DNA of 64,000 nt from Strobilurus pachycystidiatus (GCA_019915135.1 JAHLMK010000014.1:248001-312000); one strand, 5' to 3'; positions 1-10,112 are shown, counted from the first letter of the stretch. Notes: a model not told the origin generated them from the letters alone. Translations and numbers: made by a program.

Positions 1-686
1 TACGGTGGGAACATAGCGTGTATGAGCGACTCACGTTCATACAGGGGGCGTTGGTTCCGTGGTATCATGGGGCTCATTGTGTATGTGCATATGTGCATAC
101 ATCGAACAGTCTCAGTTTCTTTACTGATTGTTTCTCCAGTTCGTTCTTCCGGATGGCCACACTGTATATGGTGTTCTGCTCGAACATATACCTGCTCCGA
201 CTTTGAAAGATCTAGATGCCGCATGTCTATCTGACGAGGACCAAATTTCATTGGTATGTATGCATGTCGCCTCCCTGCCTCAAATTAATCAATGTCCTGC
301 CCCAGATCAAAAGCATCCGCAACGCTATCTCAGCTCTACAACATGCCGACGTTACGCAATCTGACTGGCACCTTGAACAGATACTGTGTCCTCGTCACGA
401 AACGGCGGGTCTTCAATGTGTTCTGATCGACATGGCTTTCTGTCATTTCACGATAGATCCTGCCATTGCATCGGACCTCAGATATGATGATGTCGGGTCA
501 TGTCTGTATATGCTCGATACGCCACTCCCGCAGTTTCACAGCGGCTTACGTCGTGATCTCCTCGATAAATATTATAGATGGCGCGAGGCATGGGACACGG
601 ATTCCAATTTTGATCCCAGAGGTGGAGTATGGTATTCTCCAGATCCTTATGAGTTCTGTTATCGAACCGAGAAGGGCAGCGAGTAG
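1..686 (+). CDS. Kinase-like protein, C-terminal part (5' end outside window)
   Basis: Partial degenerate protein-kinase-like protein of the type expanded in Agaricomycetes. Three exons join in frame: 1-80, 140-253 and 306-686. Both introns (81-139 and 254-305) are phase 0 with GTATGT donors and CAG acceptors. The first exon reads YERLTFIQGALVPWYHGAH, matching the usual 'short-chain fold plus exit to a glycine-rich strand' layout. Exon 2 continues as LPDGHTVYGVLLE. Exon 3 carries the catalytic-loop equivalent DVTQSDWHLEQIL and the metal-binding equivalent VLIDMAF. The HRD and DFG motifs are therefore degenerate, and kinase activity is doubtful. The stop is TAG at 684-686. The N-terminal lobe lies upstream of the window. 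Family assignment is by pattern recognition; substrate unknown. Confidence 0.7.
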
Positions 687-1076
687 TCCCATCGGACCCA
701 ATAATCGCTACAGTTGGTCGATGATAATGAATACGTTGATTAAGGCATCAGTACAGCTCCTCACCCAATGCTTTTCAACGATCGCAAAGACAGTGCAGTA
801 CATAGAGTAGTATCTGGATAGCCTAAGTGTGGCAATAGATCGGCCTAGCAATGCATGTATGCCTACTCTGATTCTAATAAAGCCCAAACTAACTGTGAAA
901 TCAACCATGAGTAAGTACCGATATGTACATTTTTGGATATGTAGGGAAGAGCTGCCCGCGACGCACGACAAATTGAGGGTAAAATCAGATGCAGGTGAGT
1001 TCGACTTTGCATCGAAGCGGGCGGAATTCAAGACAATATCCGGATACGTCCGATATCTGAGGTAGTAGATCCTCGC
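687..1076. other. Intergenic, nothing recognised
   Basis: AT-richer spacer after the kinase-like gene. Short overlapping ORFs are present on both strands, but none shows a protein-like pattern. Confidence 0.4.
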
Positions 1077-1557
1077 TCAGGGATCCACCACCTGGCACAG
1101 AAAGTGAACGCCCTCAAAACCTCCGCACGACAACAACATGATCGCATCCTCAAGAGTACGCCACGCGTTCGGCGTATCTTCGTCAAACTGGAGCTCACCG
1201 CTTGTACTCCCCTGGACTGAGATCAGCCGCACGCGAGAGCAGCTTGGGACTGTACAGCTGTGTCCCTTTGCCGAGGGGAAACCTGTCCCCGAATTGGGTG
1301 AGGTAGGACTCCCAGGACGACTTGACGTCGGCGGGGACGCGGTTGACCATGTCAAGGAGGAGCGCGCGCAGCATGAGAGCGAACGGACGGCGATATGGGT
1401 GTTTGGCGGGCTCGATGGTTTGGACGGTAGAGCGGACGATGGCTGTTGTGGCTGTTTGTACGGAAACTACGTTTGATGCAAACTGCTCCCTAGTACCATG
1501 CTCTGATGACATGGGCAGTCCAGGTTGGCTAGTTCTCAGATTCTTGCTTCCTGGCAC
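1077..1557 (-). pseudogene. Unrecognised gene remnant
   Basis: Two overlapping minus-strand frames look protein-like and together read as one sequence with a frame change near 1190-1200. The upstream frame contains HPYRRPFALMLRALLLDMV, KSSWESYLTQFGDRFPLGKG and AADLSPGEYKR. The downstream frame contains TPNAWRTLEDAIMLLSCGG and FEGVHFLCQVVDP before a stop at 1077. The break could be a very short intron or a frameshift; a usable intron is not obvious. I do not recognise the family. The open region is bounded upstream by low-quality sequence, so this is probably a fragment. Confidence 0.25.
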
Positions 1558-2256
1558 CTCTTTCGGTGCTGATTCCGATCTCCACCGCCTGTGCTCTCAG
1601 GACTGGCATATAATACAATCCACGTCGAACGTCGGAGGACAGCACTCACGGCATCTGGACGAGCGCGCTGATTTCGCTGATTCACAACGAATTCATCGTC
1701 AATGCCACGAGCAACAAAACCGAAGACAAGGAGGCGTTGGCCCTAAAAGAGGGGCGAGACTCAGAGATAGGCAAGTACCTCCACAACCAGATATGCAATT
1801 TGCGTATGTCGATCCCAAAGCTAGACAGGTCGTAGTAGCGTGAGGGAAAGCATTCGCCTTTATGTCGACGTCCAAGCAATTTCGCTCCCAGTCTAGCGTG
1901 GGTGGGTCTGAATCGTTACAGCCAGTAGTGTCTTCGTCCAATCTTCGAACCAAGTAGACAATATTCCTGGGTGCCGATGTTGGTCAACTTTCTCGAGGGC
2001 GGACCAGATCTCGGGCTGAGTTGTCCCTCTTGAACTCGGGCTGTCAGTGTTCAGCGACGTGAAGGTATAAATCAAGAGGATGATATTTGGATATGGTGTC
2101 CTGTCTGCCGTCCGGGCAATGCCGAACCAGCTTGCTTTGGACTTCATTGGAATCGCTGTTCGATCGAACGCTAAACAGAGATGGCGCACTAATTGCATCC
2201 ATTTGCTCCCGCCCGCGACGTCTACATCTAGCCCCACATCGCCAACTGAACAAATT

Positions 2257-2352
2257 ATGGATCTGCGGTCTCACAAATCCTCTCCCATCTGCCTTCTGCC
2301 GACCGAGCTCCTCCGCGACCATATCTTATATCACCTCAACTTGGCAACATGA
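2257..2352 (+). pseudogene. F-box-like N-terminal fragment
   Basis: An ATG at 2257 opens a 31-residue reading frame that contains ICLLPTELLRDHILYHL. This resembles the start of a fungal F-box (LPxELL...IL). The frame stops at 2352, and no continuation by a plausible intron was seen. Very short and therefore tentative. Confidence 0.2.
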
Positions 2353-2615
2353 TCCAATCATGGCCCGTTTCTCCACTTGATACGAATGGATAACGTTATG
2401 GAGGAGGGATGTCGTATCCACAGCTCAACTGGCCATCCTCTCTGCATCGGCCCTGCAGCAGTCCAGGCGTAGGCGCAGATGTGAACGACCAGGATTGGTG
2501 CGTTCCTCTGGCGACTGGCGACCTAGGGCTCTGGGAGGCCGGTGGGTGCGGTGGGGTTGCTGTGTGCGACGGAGTAATCTTTCAAGTTGGTCATGTTCAA
2601 TGTTGGCAGGCGCGC

Positions 2616-2820
2616 GGCAGGCGTAAACGCTGGTGTCAATGGTCCGCGATGGATTGAGCTTCGTCCGAGCTTTGTTGGCAGGCGTAAACGCTGGTGTCAA
2701 CGCTGGTGTCAACGGTCCGCAATGAATCGTTCACTGGTTGGGTTATGACCGGGAGCCCTGGCTTCGTCCCCATATCGTTGGCTGGCGTAAACGCTGGTGT
2801 CAATGGTCCGCGATGGATTG
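2616..2820 (+). repeat. Imperfect direct repeats, about 41 bp unit
   Basis: Three copies of a unit containing GGCGTAAACGCTGGTGTCAA, followed by TGGTCCGCGATGGATTG or a close variant, lie at about 2616-2656, 2676-2731 and 2779-2820. The middle copy carries an extra 12-bp duplication: CGCTGGTGTCAA occurs twice, at 2689-2700 and 2701-2712. Spacing is irregular. This looks like a decaying minisatellite; no coding reading is convincing. Confidence 0.75.
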
Positions 2821-3402
2821 TTCACTGGTCGGGTTGCGGCCGAGACTCTTCGAGCAGGACATGCCAGTCAGAGGCCGGCCATGGATTGAGGCTCAGGCTT
2901 TGGGAGCCGGATAGTTAATTACAATAGGAGTATGACTGCGGGTCGTTTCGGACAGTGACCGGGCAGACTCGTTCAAATTTTCTTCCATGTGTATGTAATC
3001 ACGCGATCGGAAACGATCATGGACAGACCCCTTGACATCATGTTTTTTTACTATATGCCGGCTCTAAACACAGTTGCAGTCTCCAAAGGTGGATTGTAAC
3101 TGCCCCACTCTACTCAGCAAGCGGAGGCGGCGACTTGAATTGCCGTTCGCAAACTTGCTGGGGACGAGGGCCTACGGAGCGTGATTGAAGCCGGAATCAC
3201 GCATGCGTGGGACCGCGGGCGTTCGCAAAAAACGTTCTGCGGAAACCTTCACACTCACTCACTCACTCTTGCTTCCCATCGGTCCTCTTTTTCTCGTCAG
3301 GTAAGTTTCCCCGTACACTTTGAAACAACGACTGATTATGGTTCTCGCTCCGCTAGAAATACAATGACTACAACGATACAAAGACGCGTGTTTTCGGCCT
3401 CA
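2821..3402. other. Intergenic with short CACT microsatellite
   Basis: No gene recognised. A short (ACTC)n tract of about four units lies at 3253-3268. The 3' end of the first CsbD-like gene follows directly. Confidence 0.4.
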
Positions 3403-3848
3403 TCAGGCCAGTCGGTTCATCTCCTGCTTGGCCGTACCCTTTTCTTGCTGCACGTTCCCTAAACGTCTCCGGAGTCAATGCCCACTCAAGTCACCGGCGT
3501 ACGAGGATACACACCTTGCATCTGCTGCTCCTCGTTCCCGGTAATAGCCCCGATTATCGACTCCTTCTTGCCCGTGATCCTATCGCTCACTCCTTCAACG
3601 TACGCCTTCGCCTTCGCCGCGTCCACCTCTGCTTCTCCTGAGGCGTGCTCTTGACCCCCGGACTCCTTCCATGACTCCGCGCCCGTGATGTTGCCAACGG
3701 CCTCGACGAGAGTGCCTTTGACCGAATGGTATTGACCGGTGGCCTTGCTGGAGGGAAGTCAGCCATGCTGACTCAGAAGAGAAGAGGACACGACGGACTT
3801 GGGCTCAGACCCGCCGTCGGTGAATTTGGGTATCTTTCCTTCGGACAT
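3403..3848 (-). CDS. CsbD-like stress protein, copy 1
   Basis: Small hydrophilic CsbD-like protein of the fungal type, a family linked to general stress responses. Three exons on the minus strand: 3848-3795 (MSEGKIPKFTDGGSEPKS), 3743-3515 and 3458-3403. They give 113 codons including the TGA stop. The central exon encodes the repeat-like core ([19 protein letters not shown], then KAYVEGVSDRITGKKESI and GAITGNEEQQ). The last exon gives GNVQQEKGTAKQEMNR. The middle exon is 229 nt, the same as in the paralogue at 5161-5597, and both introns fall at the same positions and phases. The first donor is GTCGTG, a weak consensus. Start choice is supported by the same N-terminal pattern in the paralogue and by a TATA box about 70 bp upstream. 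Molecular function in fungi is unknown. Confidence 0.8.
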
Positions 3849-3916
3849 GACTCGGAGTTGGTGGTACAATGCAAGTGTTCGTTTGGATGATCCCCCAGGT
3901 GTGTAAGAGCCCTTCG

Positions 3917-3922
3917 TTTATA
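3917..3922 (-). promoter_or_regulatory. TATA box of CsbD-like copy 1
   Basis: TATAAA on the minus strand, about 69 bp upstream of the ATG at 3848. The position is suitable for a core promoter element in a basidiomycete stress gene. Confidence 0.45.
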
Positions 3923-4312
3923 CTATTGGCCCTCGCCGCTTCTCTTTTAATCTTTCTGACGAGCGTCATTAGGTGCCACGGAACGTCATGCCCAGCAATA
4001 GGTCTGAATGGACTGTGGTGATGTCATTCACCAACATCAAGAACTCTTTCGTGAGCTGGGCGGTCTTGTGCTGGTCTCCGATATTCAATTGGGACTCTTC
4101 TTCGCGAGCTCGTGTCACCCTTTCTTGCTCATTTGAATTTGACCTCTATCCATGTCTTTCATCAAATCAACAACCAATTTCCCTTGCGCTTTCTCATTTC
4201 TATAAAGCAGTTACAGTGATCAAAGTCCAGCGCCTTCTCCTCTTCTAGCAGTAGGTGTCAGACCTGCAGCAAAGCGTGTCGCGCTTCGCGCCGCATCGCT
4301 GCGCATTTCGCG
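3923..4312. other. Intergenic, nothing recognised
   Basis: No protein-like ORF and no repeat recognised between the CsbD-like gene and the small secreted peptide gene. Confidence 0.4.
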
Positions 4313-4444
4313 TCAGTCATAAGTCCAGTATAATGGAATTCGTCTCACTGGATAAACACCGGGCTTGGGCGAAGGTGCGGCGACCGTGACGGACGCGGCG
4401 AAGAGCATCGAGAGTGCGACGGTTACAGTGGCGGAGAACTTCAT
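4313..4444 (-). CDS. Small secreted peptide precursor (43 aa)
   Basis: Single-exon ORF for a 43-residue protein. Residues 1-23 form a clear signal peptide: MKFSATVTV, a hydrophobic core with LSMLFAA, then a small-residue AA cleavage region. A short proline-rich spacer (PSPKPGVYP) follows, then a dibasic RR, and the protein ends IPLYWTYD. A Kex2-type protease would cut after the RR and release an eight-residue aromatic C-terminal peptide. The ATG at 4444 is favoured over the in-frame codon upstream at 4540, because it begins exactly at the signal peptide and because a TATA box lies at 4588-4595. There are no cysteines. It could be a signalling or RiPP-like peptide, or simply a short secreted protein. 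Function is not known. Confidence 0.55.
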   Translation of the reverse strand: MKFSATVTVALSMLFAASVTVAAPSPKPGVYPVRRIPLYWTYD

Positions 4445-4587
4445 GTCGAATTGATAATCTGGAATCCTCGGTTGACGGACAGAATGAGATGGAGAAGATG
4501 CCAGTGAGATCGTGCGATGCTCACCTTTGACTGTGGGCAAAGGCTACAGTGATTTGGAGATGCAAAGAACGGCCCTCTTGCACTTTG

Positions 4588-4595
4588 CTTTTATA
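4588..4595 (-). promoter_or_regulatory. TATA box of secreted peptide gene
   Basis: TATAAAAG on the minus strand, about 144 bp upstream of the ATG at 4444. It supports transcription of the small ORF. Confidence 0.4.
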
Positions 4596-5160
4596 CGAGG
4601 AGGACATTCCGCTGCTAGCGATTGTAAAAATCTGTTGGACGCCAATCGACGCCACCTTGCGCTCTCTGGTCCCGGTTGCCTATGCGCGCAGGCCGCAGCT
4701 ACCCTCTCGAGGTTCAGATTCCATGTGGACTCGACAACGGCGCTCCATATCATTGATACTCTTCACTTGCGATCGAGGCTCGGTTGGCCAGCCGGCATCA
4801 TTCAGTCGCCCATGCGCATGCATCCGTAGGGCCACAGCGGCGTAGGACCACAACAGATAGACAGCTCTCATTCAGAAGCTGGTAATCACTCCACAGGGAT
4901 ATGCGACCTCCAAGTGCGGCGAGGAACTGCTATACATTTTTCTTTGCGAATCACAGTCCATTCGATTACAGTCGAGGCGCGGTTCTAGGGGAGTTACCTG
5001 GTCGGTATGTCGCAGCTTGGGTATGAGAGGCTGTCATTTTGTTCAACATGATTTCTAGCTCATCGTACGGATTTCAAGACATTGAGATGGGGATTAGGTT
5101 ACATATGTGGTACAGCATTAGGATTATAGGTATATGTTTCCGAAGGTTGGCAGGACCAAT
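4596..5160. other. Intergenic, nothing recognised
   Basis: Short ORFs on both strands lack any family pattern. No repeat was noticed. Confidence 0.4.
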
Positions 5161-5597
5161 TTACTTGTTCACTTCCTGCTGCGCCTGGCCCTTATCATGC
5201 TGCAGGTTTCCTGTAGGTGGATCAGATACAATGTGCGTTGAATTTGAATTGATCAATCGACTGACCCTCCACCTGTTGCTGCTTGTCCCCGGTGACCGCG
5301 CCGACGACTGAGTCCTTCTTGCCGGATATGCGATCTGAAGTCCCCTCAACGTAGCCCTTGGCTTTCGCGGCTTTGATCTCTGCCTCGCCAGCGGCGTGCT
5401 CTTCCCGACCGGAATCTGTCCACGTTGTGGCGCCGGTAGTGTTGCCGATGGCCTCGACGATCGTGCCCTTCACGGAGTGGTATTGACCGGTGGTCTGGCT
5501 GTGGAGGATCGTAAGCATGGAAAGCATTGGTGAGGATTGGTTGCACGAACTTGGGCTCAGAGTTGCCAGAGGTGAATTGGGTGTTGGCTCCAGACAT
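5161..5597 (-). CDS. CsbD-like stress protein, copy 2
   Basis: Second CsbD-like gene, same strand and tandem with the copy at 3403-3848. Exons are 5597-5547 ([17 protein letters not shown]), 5494-5266 and 5210-5161. Together they give exactly 330 nt, 109 residues plus TAA. The core reads [19 protein letters not shown], then [19 protein letters not shown] and [13 protein letters not shown]. The C terminus is [15 protein letters not shown], the usual ending of this family. Donors are GTGCAA and GTCAGT; acceptors are CCAG and CTACAG. The gene has a consensus TATA box about 94 bp upstream. High lysine, glycine and glutamate content and the absence of hydrophobic segments suggest an intrinsically flexible soluble protein. 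Confidence 0.85.
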
Positions 5598-5690
5598 GAT
5601 GATGATTGTGTGGTTGGTTTGGGAGGTTTGTGTTTAGTGTGAGTGTGAGTGTGGTTTGTTGATGGATCTGAGGGATTTTGCCTCCGCCCT

Positions 5691-5696
5691 TTTATA
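5691..5696 (-). promoter_or_regulatory. TATA box of CsbD-like copy 2
   Basis: Minus-strand GGGTATAAAAGGGCGG, with the TATAAA core at 5691-5696, about 94 bp upstream of the ATG at 5597. The adjacent GGGCGG could be a GC box or part of a stress element. Confidence 0.55.
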
Positions 5697-5699
5697 CCC

Positions 5700-6221
5700 T
5701 AAGTAGACGGTTTCCGTGGAATGCACATGAAATGGCCAAAGCGCGTCATACAATGTTAGCCGGAATCATGCGTCATAGCGCCACAAATGTCAGTGATTTC
5801 AGGCGCGTCATTTCGACGCATCAGTGACGTGCAGCATGATGCATGATGCGAGAAGAGTTCGAACTTTCGAGCAGCTGATCGCCGCCAGCTGGGAAGTACA
5901 GGGGAAGTACGATCGACGGTGGACGTGACGCGACTGTACGCAAAGCAGACAAAAAGACGCAAGCATTATGTAATCCTCACAGTCGGAGAGGGCTTAAGTC
6001 TCAAATGTGGGTTACGAACAACAACAGAGACGAGATCAGACAAGCGATATTATTACTGATGCGAGTATTTATGAGAAAATGACCATAGCAGAAAATTGGG
6101 ATGGAAGAGTAAATACAACTACAGGTGCATCACTGGCAGGCAGCCGCATACATAAGACGCCGCCGCACTGACCACTTTATGATTAGTGCATGATTGACAA
6201 GAGATCAAGCCTTACCGGACC
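5700..6221. other. Intergenic, nothing recognised
   Basis: Upstream region of the CsbD-like copy 2 gene. It contains no convincing ORF. Confidence 0.4.
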
Positions 6222-6776
6222 TTATATGAGATTCCGGAAAAATCCCAGCAACCTTCGAAGGAACATTCGAAGACCTACAGAAGAGGAGGAGGCAGGGGTA
6301 TTTGTAGTAGAGAGACTGGCGGAAGAGGACGTCGTGGACAGAGTATTGCCAGCAGGGGGACTACCAGAGGAATTTGTAGTGGACGAAGTCGTAGCAGTAA
6401 TATTCGTGGCGGAAGCATTGGCAGCAGGGGATGAGGGGTTCGGAGTGGATGCGGTCGCAACGGCGGCATTCGCAGTAGAAGCACCGCGACTATTTTCGAT
6501 GGCGGCCAATTGAACATACAGAGTATCCCTCCTTGCAGAAGCCTCCTGGAACTTCTGCTTCAACCGCTCCTGTTGTTTAGTGGATGTGTTTGCAGCGCCA
6601 GAGATGTCCTTCATAGTCTCTTCCTCTGAGCAAATGGCCGCTCGGAGTATTTCGGCTTCTGAGTTCGATGATCCTCCTCCTCCTCCTCCTCCTCCTCCTC
6701 TGCGCATGCTTATTTTCTTTTTATCTTGGTTATCATAATCCTTGCCTCTGATTTTCGTAAGTTCCGCTTGATCCAT
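6222..6776 (-). CDS. Low-complexity hypothetical protein
   Basis: Uninterrupted 184-codon ORF starting MDQAELTKIRGKDYDN. Residues 26-35 are a polyglycine run encoded by a TCC/GGA microsatellite. Residues 40-95 look helical and possibly coiled coil (AEILRAAICSEEETMKDISG, QQERLKQKFQEASARRDTLY). Residues 100-165 are an Ala/Ser/Thr-rich disordered stretch. The C terminus is basic and hydrophobic (SVGLRMFLRRLLGFFRNLI) and could be an amphipathic membrane-binding helix. No family recognised. The strong composition bias means the ORF could also be fortuitous. Confidence 0.4.
   Translation of the reverse strand: MDQAELTKIRGKDYDNQDKKKISMRRGGGGGGGGGSSNSEAEILRAAICSEEETMKDISGAANTSTKQQERLKQKFQEASARRDTLYVQLAAIENSRGASTANAAVATASTPNPSSPAANASATNITATTSSTTNSSGSPPAGNTLSTTSSSASLSTTNTPASSSSVGLRMFLRRLLGFFRNLI
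6672..6700. repeat. (TCC)n microsatellite
   Basis: About ten uninterrupted TCC units. On the minus strand they encode the glycine run of the ORF at 6222-6776. Confidence 0.9.
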
Positions 6777-7142
6777 TGCTCTATTTAAGATTGATGCTTA
6801 CCGCCAAACACTTTCCCTTGGCGACCGCTTGTAACACTTGGCACGGTTGGTGTCTCCGTCTGGCCTATATGGGTCGCCCATACTCCTCACGGGGCCCATA
6901 TAGGGGCCCATAGCCCTCGGGACGTGAAGTCTCGAGTTGATACGAGTGGTTCAACCGAATCGACGTTGAAACGAGGGAGTGTGCATGGGCACAGCGTGGC
7001 CGCTGCGTGGGGCATGTCGGCAGCGGCAGCATTACTCATGCTGTCCCACCTTGCTTCTGGCACAAAAACTTACAACAACCCAGCATCGAGAAACTTCCAT
7101 CAACGGCTATCAACGGGGCTAGTCATTACTAGTAGTACTAGC
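6777..7142. other. Intergenic, nothing recognised
   Basis: Contains a GC-rich patch with repeated CATATAGGG motifs (about 6866-6910) but no gene that I can support. Confidence 0.35.
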
Positions 7143-7924
7143 ATGACTACTCCGACACCACGGACTCGGAAAGAAGTGCTGTGCAGCAGTCCTCTGGAAC
7201 GAACCACAGCATCTCGCTACCGGTCGATAGTTCGCATGTGAGCAACGAGACCTTCGATTTCAACATAGACCTATGGCCAATGCACAGTAAATCACACTGC
7301 AATATACACACCATCATCGCCCCCAAAACCGTATACACCGCTTCACACCCGTACGCGATAATCTTCGAGTGATATTAGGCGCATCATGAAATCCAATGCC
7401 ATCAGCAATATACGACCATGGGAGGCTCTTATCCATCCGGACGGCCCATTGTACTTTCGTTATGTGGTGGGAAAGCTGCGCTTCCTAGTGGAAGCATACT
7501 TGTACGATCCAACTCTTCTCTCTGAAACCAACGAAGTTCAACAATTCATGCTCGAACGAATACGCGCCGAATACTCCTCTGTCGCGATTCCAGCTTTGGA
7601 TATCGTTCTTCGAGCGGGCCAATTTCACTGGGCGTATTATATGGCCGACAATAGCAAGCAGGGCTTACTATGGCTTGATCCTTATGACATGATGCAGTCT
7701 ATGGATGCGATTGACCCAGCCTTTCAGAGTGAATCTCATCTTGGTAAGGTCCCGGTTCTGGGAACGTGTATGAGCTTGGAACCTCATGACCGATTGCAGA
7801 GGATCTCCTGAAATTCGCATATTGGAATCACGTCGAACAGTTCCCACGTGAACTAATGAGCTGTTGCTCAGATTTCGTTATGTTGTGCACAGCCGGGTAC
7901 GGATGGAGGAGGGTAGGAAGATAG
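7143..7924 (+). CDS. HPDG-type basidiomycete protein, C-terminally truncated
   Basis: Member of a large Agaricomycete family of unknown function, typically with an HPxGxLYF segment and a WW-like fold. Three exons join in phase: 7143-7237, 7379-7743 and 7800-7924. Exon 1 gives SPLERTTASRYRSIVR. Exon 2 gives PWEALIHPDGPLYFRY, then LVEAYLYDPTLL and FHWAYYMADNSKQGLLWLD. Exon 3 starts EDLLKFAYWNHVEQFPR, which is the expected continuation. From about 7846 the reading frame enters dispersed repeat R1 and ends after 26 more codons (ELMSCCSDF to a TAG). The normal C-terminal part of the family, which is considerably longer, is missing. Probably truncated by the repeat and non-functional; the exon 1 assignment is less certain than exons 2 and 3. 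Confidence 0.55.
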
Positions 7925-8014
7925 GACCAATATATACAGTGCCTCCAAAGACTGTCTGTCTCCGGTGTCCACCTTTTCAGGTCAAGGTGGAAGTCAACTT
8001 TGAACTAGTGACGC
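7846..8014 (+). repeat. Dispersed repeat R1, copy 1
   Basis: About 169 bp starting ACGTGAACTAATGAGCTG and ending CTAGTGACGC. It aligns along its whole length with 9945-10112 and over its first 100 bp with 63198-63295. The left end lies exactly where the HPDG-type gene loses homology to its family. No coding capacity; TIRs and target duplications are not clear. Confidence 0.75.
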
Positions 8015-9494
8015 TTGCGTCTTCTTAAGCTTGCGCGTCTAAATAAGCACCGCCGGCTCGATGCTGTATACTCAAAGGGGCCTCATCATCACCACACACA
8101 TTCTAACTTCAAACTGCAGGTTTGGGTAAGGAACAAGAGGGTGTACACACTTTACTCATACACAAAAAGCTTACCATTTGCCGTAGACAAAAACGCACTG
8201 CCCAAAACTTCATCAGCGCATGCCCTGACACTTACGCGGGAGCCGAAGCACCGCCGCCCTTGAGTCCTGATCCCGCCGTCCGACCATCATCCCATCCTCG
8301 CCCGAGGTCGATCTCCAATAGGCCCAAGCCGCCCAATAACTATGTGAGTCATGAATGGTAACGCAACCCATGTGTTAGATGCACTGGATGATAGAGACAT
8401 CAGCGCTTGAGTCCTCGGAGTATCAAAATATGATCAGCCCGAAGCCCAAAAGAAGAGCAAACGAGCGGCGCCCCCGCTCCGTTCTGCCCCTAACATAGGG
8501 CGCAAAGACAGTTCACCCTGATCAGTCCATAGCACCAGCGTTCCATCGTCACCGCTCAAAATGCCGTTGCCCCGACCACACTCCCGTCTTCGACCAAGAA
8601 CGATTGCCAGCGCTCGCCAGGCTTCGGGATAAATCATGCCCACCGAGGGGTTCAGACAGGCGGGCGTCGTGGAGGGCAATGTCATCGTCCGTCCAGCCCT
8701 CTCAAGGTCTAGATATGCAGTTTGAGGAGCAGGAATTCGATCTAAAATTTGACGACGTAACGAGGGTGCAGCACAGCGCCGTTCTGGCCGCAAGTTCAAT
8801 GCCTCGAGTAAGTTCCTTTGTATTAATATATTGGCAGCAACCCATCCGCATTTTTCACGCGGGAAATGATCCTGGCAGACACGCCGCTGCGAGACAGCAT
8901 GCCCATGTAGAAAGACAGTGCGTCATCAAAGATGAGATGGTGACTGGATGCTGAAGGCAAAGGTGGACAAAGAGGGTAAGTTGGGCGTCTTCACGGAGTC
9001 GAGGGTTAAGTTACTGTATGTGGGCAGAGTCAGATGCATTCGAAACGTACTGGGACACACAAATGTATCTGCAAGCAAAGCCACGCAGTCAGAATAGCGA
9101 GGACGGCATCGTAAGGCCACATCAAAGAGGCATAAAGATTGAACAAAGCCCTTCGCAATACCCGCGTCGTCACCTGGCCAGCCCTCAAGCTCGACCTAGT
9201 TCCAAACAGCATCAACAACCGCCCGCTCTGCACAACGGCGCGGCGCGCGCTGGAGCAAAGGCCTTCACCTCGTTATCAAACTGGCTTTCTGAGTTGAAAT
9301 TGTCATGGACGGGTGGCGCGTGTATGATAATAAAGGGATGTGAGCTGACTTCGTACCGGCGTTGTTCGAAGCAAAATCTATGACGAGGTTATTGAGTAGC
9401 TTAACGGAATTACATGAGGCGCGTACATGCAGCAAGTATCCCTCTCTGTCTCAGCCCGACACGTCGGCGCACTCTGGTCGTGCTTGGTTTCGCA
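8015..9494. other. Gene-poor stretch
   Basis: Open frames on both strands (for example minus 8434-8799) give no recognisable family and no consistent exon chain. Possibly degenerated gene or transposon sequence. Confidence 0.35.
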
Positions 9495-9944
9495 GTCTGG
9501 AATGATTGTGGTGGTCGGAAGGCAAGCTCATTCGAGAGCTCGGCCAGAGTCAGCCAAAAGCAAGAATATGGGAAAAAGCTAATTCATCAGACTACAAAGG
9601 GACAGGTGCATCATTGAAGTGATACACAGCCTGTTCGAAGCTGTTAGACAGTAGAACTAGCATAATAAGGAAGAGTTTGCCACCAACTTGGACTTCACGA
9701 AAACCGATGTTTGGTACTCGGTCCGGATGCCGAACATTGTGCTACACAACGAAAGACGCTACACATCTAGAGTAAAATGCATAGATGTAGGGATATGAGA
9801 TATACATAATGCTATAAAATCCCAGGACCGTACAGCCGAAAGTAATGGAATGAGAATGATTTTGTGTAGTCGGAGGATCAGGGTCCACCTTCCTAATGGG
9901 GATCGACGAAGTTTCGCTTTGCAGAGTTTGCATACACAAAACGG
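9495..9944 (+). repeat. Dispersed repeat R2, copy A
   Basis: About 450 bp aligning in direct orientation with 12920-13368. Shared blocks include GGAAGGCAAGCTC, CTTCACGA followed by a TCGGTCCGGATGCC block, AGTAATGGA, ATGAGAATGATTTTG and GATCAGGGTCCACCTTCCTA. Its right end (CATACACAAAACG) abuts R1 copy 2. Noncoding as far as can be seen. Confidence 0.75.
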
Positions 9945-10112
9945 ACGTGAACTAATGAGCTGTTGCTCAGATTTTGTCACGTTGCGCACAGCTGGGTACG
10001 AATGGAGGTGGGTGGTGAGAAAGGACCAAGATATACAGTGCCTCCGAAGGCTGTGACTGTCTGTCTCCGGTGTCCACTTTTCCAGGTCGAGGTGGAAGTC
10101 AACTAGTGACGC
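9945..10112 (+). repeat. Dispersed repeat R1, copy 2
   Basis: Full-length second R1 copy, starting ACGTGAACTAATGAGCTG and ending CTAGTGACGC. It sits directly between R2 copy A and the 3' end of the Lhs1 pseudogene, whose last four codons and stop lie inside it. Confidence 0.75.

Noticed and set aside
6924..7241. Plus-strand ORF of 105 codons before the HPDG-type gene
   Set aside because: Only its last part (from the ATG at 7143) fits the family N terminus; the rest has no protein-like pattern.
8434..8799. Minus-strand 121-codon ORF ending in LLFFWASG
   Set aside because: No family pattern, no introns or neighbours in phase; likely fortuitous.
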